NCBI GenBank assembly: GCA_027578815.1
Contig: JANBTH010000068.1
Span: 1 to 40,927 of the forward strand
Reading direction: 5' to 3'
From: Coemansia sp. RSA 1804
Lineage: Eukaryota > Kickxellomycota > Kickxellomycetes > Kickxellales > Kickxellaceae
Length of the DNA: 40,927 nt
The first letter of the stretch is position 1; each line of letters begins with the position of its first letter. This document shows positions 36,948 to 40,927 of this stretch, piece after piece. The position numbers and the translations under genes were made by a program. The notes under the pieces were generated by a model. It saw only the letters and a program-made list of their open reading frames with translations, was not told where the DNA came from and made no database searches.

Positions 36948-37160
36948 TTGCATATTCAAATTATTCCAATGTCAATTCTACCCAAGCTTTTTTGTTTAAA
37001 TAAAGGCTCAGATAATACTGCCAAAAACCCCCCTGTTATAAAAAGAAGTGATTATAGATGTGCTGCTTGTAGCAGTTTTGAGCAAAATCACATAGAAAAA
37101 GTTAGGGTTAGATGCAAATATTGTAATGCTATAATGTATAAATTAGGCAAAATGAGTTGA
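36948..37160 (+). pseudogene. RPB12/RPC10-like zinc-ribbon ORF (RNA polymerase subunit relative)
   Basis: The frame is open over 36948-37160; the first ATG is 36969 (64 codons including stop). The core 'YRCAACSS', then 14 residues between the second and third Cys, 'VRVRCKYCNAIMYKLGK' follows the RNA polymerase ABC10-alpha (Rpb12/Rpc10) pattern 'Y-x-C-x-x-C-S-S ... V-R-C-x-x-C-x-x-(R)-I-x-Y-K' with one extra residue between the cysteine pairs (13 is usual). The usual conserved Arg/Lys-rich end is replaced by 'LGKMS' and a TGA, so the C-terminus is lost or diverged. A TTTCAG upstream (near 36914) could be a splice acceptor. It lies in the CpG-less block between the integrase and the right repeat. 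Decayed duplicate, captured gene or chance zinc ribbon are all possible. Confidence 0.5.
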
Positions 37161-37475
37161 TAAAGTATATCAATACTTTAAATATTTACACTTACAGACA
37201 TGTTACTCAGGTTACGGACAAGATAGAAAAAGTTTGTATATTTGCTGATAATAAAACTATAGAGGTTTAATAATGCCCAGTGCATTTGTTACACTATTAT
37301 AAAATATAATTAGCTTTAGTAATTGATAGTCACTTCCCTAGAAACTCATAAAAGTAAAGGGTTTTTTGAGATTGCTTTTATGTGCTTTTAACTGTTTTAG
37401 GCAGTTTTTATTATATAGCAAATTCTTCTTAATCTGCTGGTGCAATAATACAAATTCTGTGATTTCTTCAGTACA
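37161..37475. other. AT-rich interval
   Basis: The 315-bp stretch lies between the RPB12-like ORF and the right repeat. It has a single CpG near 37215. Nothing recognised. Confidence 0.4.
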
Positions 37476-37744
37476 TGTAAAGAACTAGACTGAGGAGGAG
37501 GAACTTGGAATAATATTCTTCTGATTATAAATAAGAATAAAACTAAAATAAACTAAGGAAAAGAAAGAAAAGTAATAACATGTGATGTCTCTGTCAAGGT
37601 ATTTAACTGCCCTGTTACTAGGCCAGCTGTAATCAGGGCTAAATTCCCTTATGATTTAATCTTCGCTAAAATCACGTGACATTGCAGATGTTGTCACAAG
37701 CTGTAAACACAGCTAAAACGTGTGCCGCAGATACAAGCGTGACA
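37476..37744 (-). repeat. 269-bp repeat, right inverted copy (copy B)
   Basis: On the minus strand it starts TGTCACGCTTGTATCTGCGG at 37744 and ends at 37476. It keeps CpGs at CACACG, TCACGTGA and AGCGAAG, where copy A has lost the last one. The hairpin and GCCCTG/CAGGGC inverted pair are present as in copy A, with small differences. Confidence 0.85.
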
Positions 37745-39057
37745 AATATGGAGGTAAAAATGAGAGTGTTGAAAATATAAATGCAGTTAATAAACTGTAA
37801 AAAAGATAAAAAAAAAAGTAAACAGAAGGTATACTTCTGCAAAACATCGCAATATTAGTCTGCCTTGTGTGAAAAGAAAAATAGATTAAAAATTCAACAT
37901 TTATACATTTTCAACTAAATGTTGACATCTGACCACAAGTTATTGTGCAATTGTTAGTATCCACTTATCAGCTGTTAAAAACACATTACTATATAATTGC
38001 CAAAAACAAGTAATTTATTAGCACCCTTTCAAACAAAACCATGTTGTTTAAATAACTTGAATTTTGCATTTAAAATTAATGTTTATTTCTGCTACATCAG
38101 GTTTCACAATGTTATAAAATCTGCAGATAAACATGTGACACTCTGCCACATGACAAGCATTAGTGCAATGCCACAGGGTCAATTTAAACAAGAACTGTGG
38201 GTCATGGAAAGTTCTACTATTGATTACTAGCATTTTATTTTATCAATGAGGGATCTTATTTCTACTAAAGACTATTATTGTTATATTAGGCAAATAAAAA
38301 CCCTGGTCAATAAAATTTTTATAATGGTTTCAAGTGAGATATAAAAAATATGGTAGTTACTATAAAAACTTGTAAACTACTATTCATGACAAGCTGTTGC
38401 TTTTACACTTTGGCACTCATTGTTCTGTACAGCTTATAACATTTCTATTGTTCTTTTTAGGAAAGATAAATGTCAAGTATCAATTTTAGATTATTATTCC
38501 TTGTTTTGAATAATGGATTATCATGAGAGCTGATTAATATTAGAAACTAACCTCAAGTTCTCACTTATTGCTCTGAGAAACAAATATTCTACTGTCCTAT
38601 TACTAAGTCTTCTGTAATTGTAATTAAATTATTCTTTAAATTTAATTTTCTTTTAAATCATATGACATCATATATGTTACTACAAGCTGTAAACCCAGAT
38701 AAAAAGTGTGCCACATGATATAGGTGTGATTTACATAGTAGGATAGGCAAATAAATCTGGTTAAATATCAAAATTACCTTTGGTAAACCCATATGACAAA
38801 TTGGATTTTCCCTACTTATAAAATTATATGACTTTTAAAATCATATGACTATGCATATTAGCTAGAAGTAACAATTGAAGCTTTAATAACTGTAAAAAAT
38901 AATAATGAGTAAAAAATACAAATACCATATAAAAACAGCTGCCCTCTCCTGAAAATATATAATATAATGCTTAATCACTTTCCATCATTTCTACACATTG
39001 AATATTAATTAAGTAAAACAAGTAATCATTGCCAAGCAAAGTAAAAAAGCAACTACC
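37745..39057. other. AT-rich interval with repeat relics
   Basis: The stretch is 1.3 kb with one CpG (near 37848). Besides the decayed repeat copy at 38560-38731, a weaker plus-strand relic ('GTACAGCTTATAACATTTC') lies near 38430-38462. A 77-codon frame at 37997-38230 starts at TTG and is not convincing. Confidence 0.5.
38560..38731 (-). repeat. Old, CpG-stripped copy of the 269-bp repeat (copy D)
   Basis: Aligned to copy B (plus strand as written), the segment CTAAAATCACGTGAC is TTTAAATCATATGAC here. CACAAGCTGTAAACACAGCT reads TACAAGCTGTAAACCCAGAT, and AAAACGTGTGCCGCAGATAC reads AAAAAGTGTGCCACATGATA. Every CpG of copy B in this part is TpG, CpA, TpA or otherwise lost. Confidence 0.75.
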
Positions 39058-39367
39058 ATGAGTTCAAATGCAGCCAATTCACATGGTTTGAGTGATGAAG
39101 AACAGGCATTTAATCAACAACAAAAATTTAAGATAAATCTACTTAATGCTGATTTATTAAATGCAAAGAAAAAATATTGAAAGAAAAAGAAAAAATTGAA
39201 AAACTGGAAAGTGTAGTTGCCAATGAATCAGGAACACATGGTAGTGATGAGATTATTGAAGCTGGAAAAAAATAACACAAGCCAGAAATTTTATAAATGA
39301 ACTTACAATAACAGTTAATAAGGGGGTTAGAATACTTTACAAGATGAAGGATAAAATAATAAAATAA
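39058..39367 (+). pseudogene. Decayed short ORF, two one-base losses in A-runs
   Basis: ATG 39058 begins 'MSSNAANSHGLSDEEQAFNQ'. The frame breaks at an A-run near 39168 and again at the A7 run at 39267. Across both breaks a charged, coiled-coil-like protein of about 103 residues is readable ('EKEKIEKLESVVANES', 'ARNFINELTITVNKGVRILY'), ending in TAA near 39367. The simple one-base losses could be real decay or sequencing errors in homopolymers. It lies ~220 bp before the helicase remnant on the same strand and could be an accessory ORF of the same element. No family recognised. Confidence 0.45.
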
Positions 39368-39588
39368 TAGTTAAATACATCAATAAAGGTAAGAGTTTCT
39401 ATTTGTTTATAACAATAAAACAATTGTAATAAAATATTGTCACACCCTGAAGTTTTAGCTTTGCAACCCAACAGAAAGTTATGTGATAACATAACACACA
39501 ACCACACAATATGTGTAGCTGTTAACATTACATCATTGCAATAGCAGAGCAGCAAATTTGGCATTATTATTAGATATAAAAAACAAAT

Positions 39589-40850
39589 ATGGCAGCAGCT
39601 GCACAAAGCATGACACAGCAACCTACATTGATTGTTATTGATGAGTGCCACACCATGTTGCAAGGTTCCAATAGCTTTAGGCCAAGAATGAGCAAGCTTG
39701 GTAAGCTGATCAGTGCACACACATAGCTGGTATTGCTCACTGCCACCCTACCACCATCAATGGAGCACCAGTTGTTTGCACAGATCAGGAACCAGCCAGA
39801 AGAGGTCAGCATATTCCACATGTGCACTACATGGTCAAACATTTGGTATCTGGTATGGCAGCCCAGTGTGCCCTCCCATGTAGGCAATGGCATCACTGCA
39901 TGGATAGAGTGTGATGTTGTTCAAGCTGGAATCTGTTGGTTCATAAGGCAGGCTGCTCAAGGTAAGACTGTGGTGTATGCTGGTGCAATAAAGCAGGTTA
40001 AGGCACTGGCACAGCAGCTCAGATGTGCAGCATACAGCAGGGAGACAGTTGACAAGCCTGGGGTGCTGAATCAGTTTATTGATGGTCAAAGCCAGGTTAT
40101 TGCAGCAACAAGTGCACTGGGCATGGGAGTGGACATCCCTGACATCAGGCTGGTTATCCACATGGGGACACCATACACACTGCTTGATTATGCACAGGAA
40201 AGTGGACAGGCAGGCTGCAATGGGCAGCCAAGTGTTGCAGTCATCATCCAGCCCATGGGATGGGACACACCACCAGTGTGGATGGAAGACACACCAGGCC
40301 ACAAGCTTCAGCAGATGCAGAGATACATGGATGGACAGTGTCAGTGGCAGATGCTTGATCAGCACTTGGATAGACACCACTGAGATGGATGTGTGGACAG
40401 CAAGGAGACCTGTGATCAGTGCCAACCAGTGGATATTGAGGGTGCCATTGAGAGCATGCAGACAATGGAGGTTGAGGCAGCTGATAAGCAGGAGGACTAT
40501 CTAGCCAGCTTGATGGATGATTTTGATGACCTCCAGCCCCTCCATTCATCCCCAGCACACAGTGAGACAAGTGGATTGCAGGCAAGCCAACCCCATCAGC
40601 CAGAAACATCAACCCAGGAGTTGCCTTTATACCCACATGATCCTCCTCACTGGTCACAAGCAGATAACTGAGTTCAACAGCAGACAATAGAAGCAGGGCT
40701 GACCACCAAGGCCATTATTGAGGACTGCAGACACTGGCAGAGCCACTGCTTAATTTGCACAATGCAGGGACTGAGGGGAACCAACCATGAACTGTATTAT
40801 TGCAAGAATGATGACAGCAAGAAAGCCAAGGCATGGATGCTCAATGTCAT
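39589..40850 (+). pseudogene. RecQ-like DNA helicase, decayed 3' part
   Basis: A single phase runs from ATG 39589 to the edge repeat with three stops: TAG 39724, TGA 40381 and TGA 40669. Visible superfamily 2 motifs: II 'IVIDECHTM', III 'LLTATLPP', IV 'GKTVVYAG', V 'VIAATSALGMGVDIPDIRLV', and VI decayed to 'QESGQAGCNGQ', where RecQ-family enzymes have arginines. Motifs 0, I and Ia are absent: the sequence upstream is AT-rich with stops. The last part (about 40390-40850) is an acidic/Gln-rich extension followed by a Cys-rich 'HWQSHCLICTMQG' segment. Helicases of this kind are often repeated in transposon-rich and subtelomeric DNA of fungi. It cannot be active. Confidence 0.85.
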
Positions 40851-40927
40851 GCTTGTATCTGCGGCACACGTTTTAGCTGTGTTTACAGCTTGTGATAACA
40901 TCTGCGTTGTCACGTGATTTTAGCGAA
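40845..40927 (+). repeat. 269-bp repeat, third copy (copy C, cut by window end)
   Basis: TGTCATGCTTGTATCTGCGG onward matches copy A in the same orientation up to the last base, through the hairpin, CACGTGATTTTAGCGAA. It has full CpG content and directly follows the helicase frame. The rest lies outside the window. Confidence 0.85.

Larger units (their letters stand above)
29886..37744. mobile_element. Possible composite 7.9-kb element bounded by 269-bp inverted repeats
   Basis: Copies A (29886-30154) and B (37476-37744) lie in opposite orientation, and both their outer and inner borders coincide. That is expected of long terminal inverted repeats. Between them lie a nested Tc1/mariner element, an unknown decayed ORF, a DDE integrase and an RPB12-like ORF. 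A retroviral-type integrase inside long inverted repeats would suit a GINGER- or Polinton-like DNA element, but no DNA polymerase or capsid gene is visible. Against it: the repeats also occur singly nearby, there is no clear target duplication, and the interior is far more decayed than the ends. Two independent insertions remain possible. Confidence 0.4.

Noticed and set aside
37997..38230. 77-codon plus frame right of copy B
   Set aside because: It starts at TTG, has no recognisable domain, and could at best be a decayed exon.
29886..40927. Copies A and C as long terminal repeats of one retrotransposon
   Set aside because: They are direct repeats ~11 kb apart starting TG, but an inverted copy lies between them, no reverse transcriptase is visible, and no 5-bp target duplication was found.
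1..40927. tRNA, rRNA, CRISPR
   Set aside because: No T-arm-like GGTTCGAATCC pattern or rRNA signature was noticed on either strand, and no regularly spaced repeats were found.

Overview
The window looks like a piece of a nuclear genome from an early-diverging (zygomycete-grade) fungus. Kickxellales (Coemansia/Linderina type) is my best guess. The reasons are compact, apparently intronless fungal genes, an F-box/LRR-like protein of a type I associate with Coemansia-like fungi, fungal cell-wall and secretory proteins, and animal-like genes such as Integrator subunit 3 and propionyl-CoA carboxylase alpha, which yeasts lack. No database search was possible, so the taxon is an inference.

Positions 1-29500 are an ordinary gene-rich region with GC-rich, CpG-rich coding sequence. 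In order: the 3' end of a Cys-rich protein gene (1-123, +); a secreted two-repeat protein (507-1172, +); a disordered polyQ/Ala protein (2411-3739, +); a small unrecognised ORF (3866-4288, -); an AA11-like lytic polysaccharide monooxygenase with a long acidic tail (5145-6485, +); an F-box/LRR-like protein (6623-8341, -); a secreted Ser/Glu repeat protein (9153-10556, -); OST1/ribophorin I (11751-13220, +); a tiny secreted-peptide candidate (13373-13588, -); a DUF1295 membrane protein (14027-15046, +); a mucin-like single-pass surface protein (15316-16308, -); glucosidase II beta (17392-19302, +); NOP14 (19571-22444, +); INTS3 (22983-26582, +); and PCCA (26724-28823, -). OST1 and glucosidase II beta belong to the ER N-glycosylation and glycoprotein quality-control route that the secreted and surface proteins here would use. 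NOP14 serves 40S ribosome assembly and INTS3 serves nuclear RNA 3'-end processing or attenuation.

From about 29.9 kb to the end the sequence changes sharply. It becomes AT-rich and almost free of CpG, and is filled with decayed mobile elements: a Tc1/mariner element with its inverted repeats still visible, a retroviral-type (H2C2 plus DDE) integrase without a visible reverse transcriptase, a RecQ-like helicase remnant, and several decayed ORFs, one of which resembles the RNA polymerase subunit RPB12. A 269-bp sequence occurs in inverted orientation at 29886-30154 and 37476-37744. It recurs at the right edge of the window, and at least one older, CpG-stripped copy lies at 38560-38731. The inverted pair may be the ends of one composite 7.9-kb element. 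The repeats keep their CpGs while almost everything between them has lost them, which suggests cytosine methylation and deamination of the older sequence and a younger age for the repeats.
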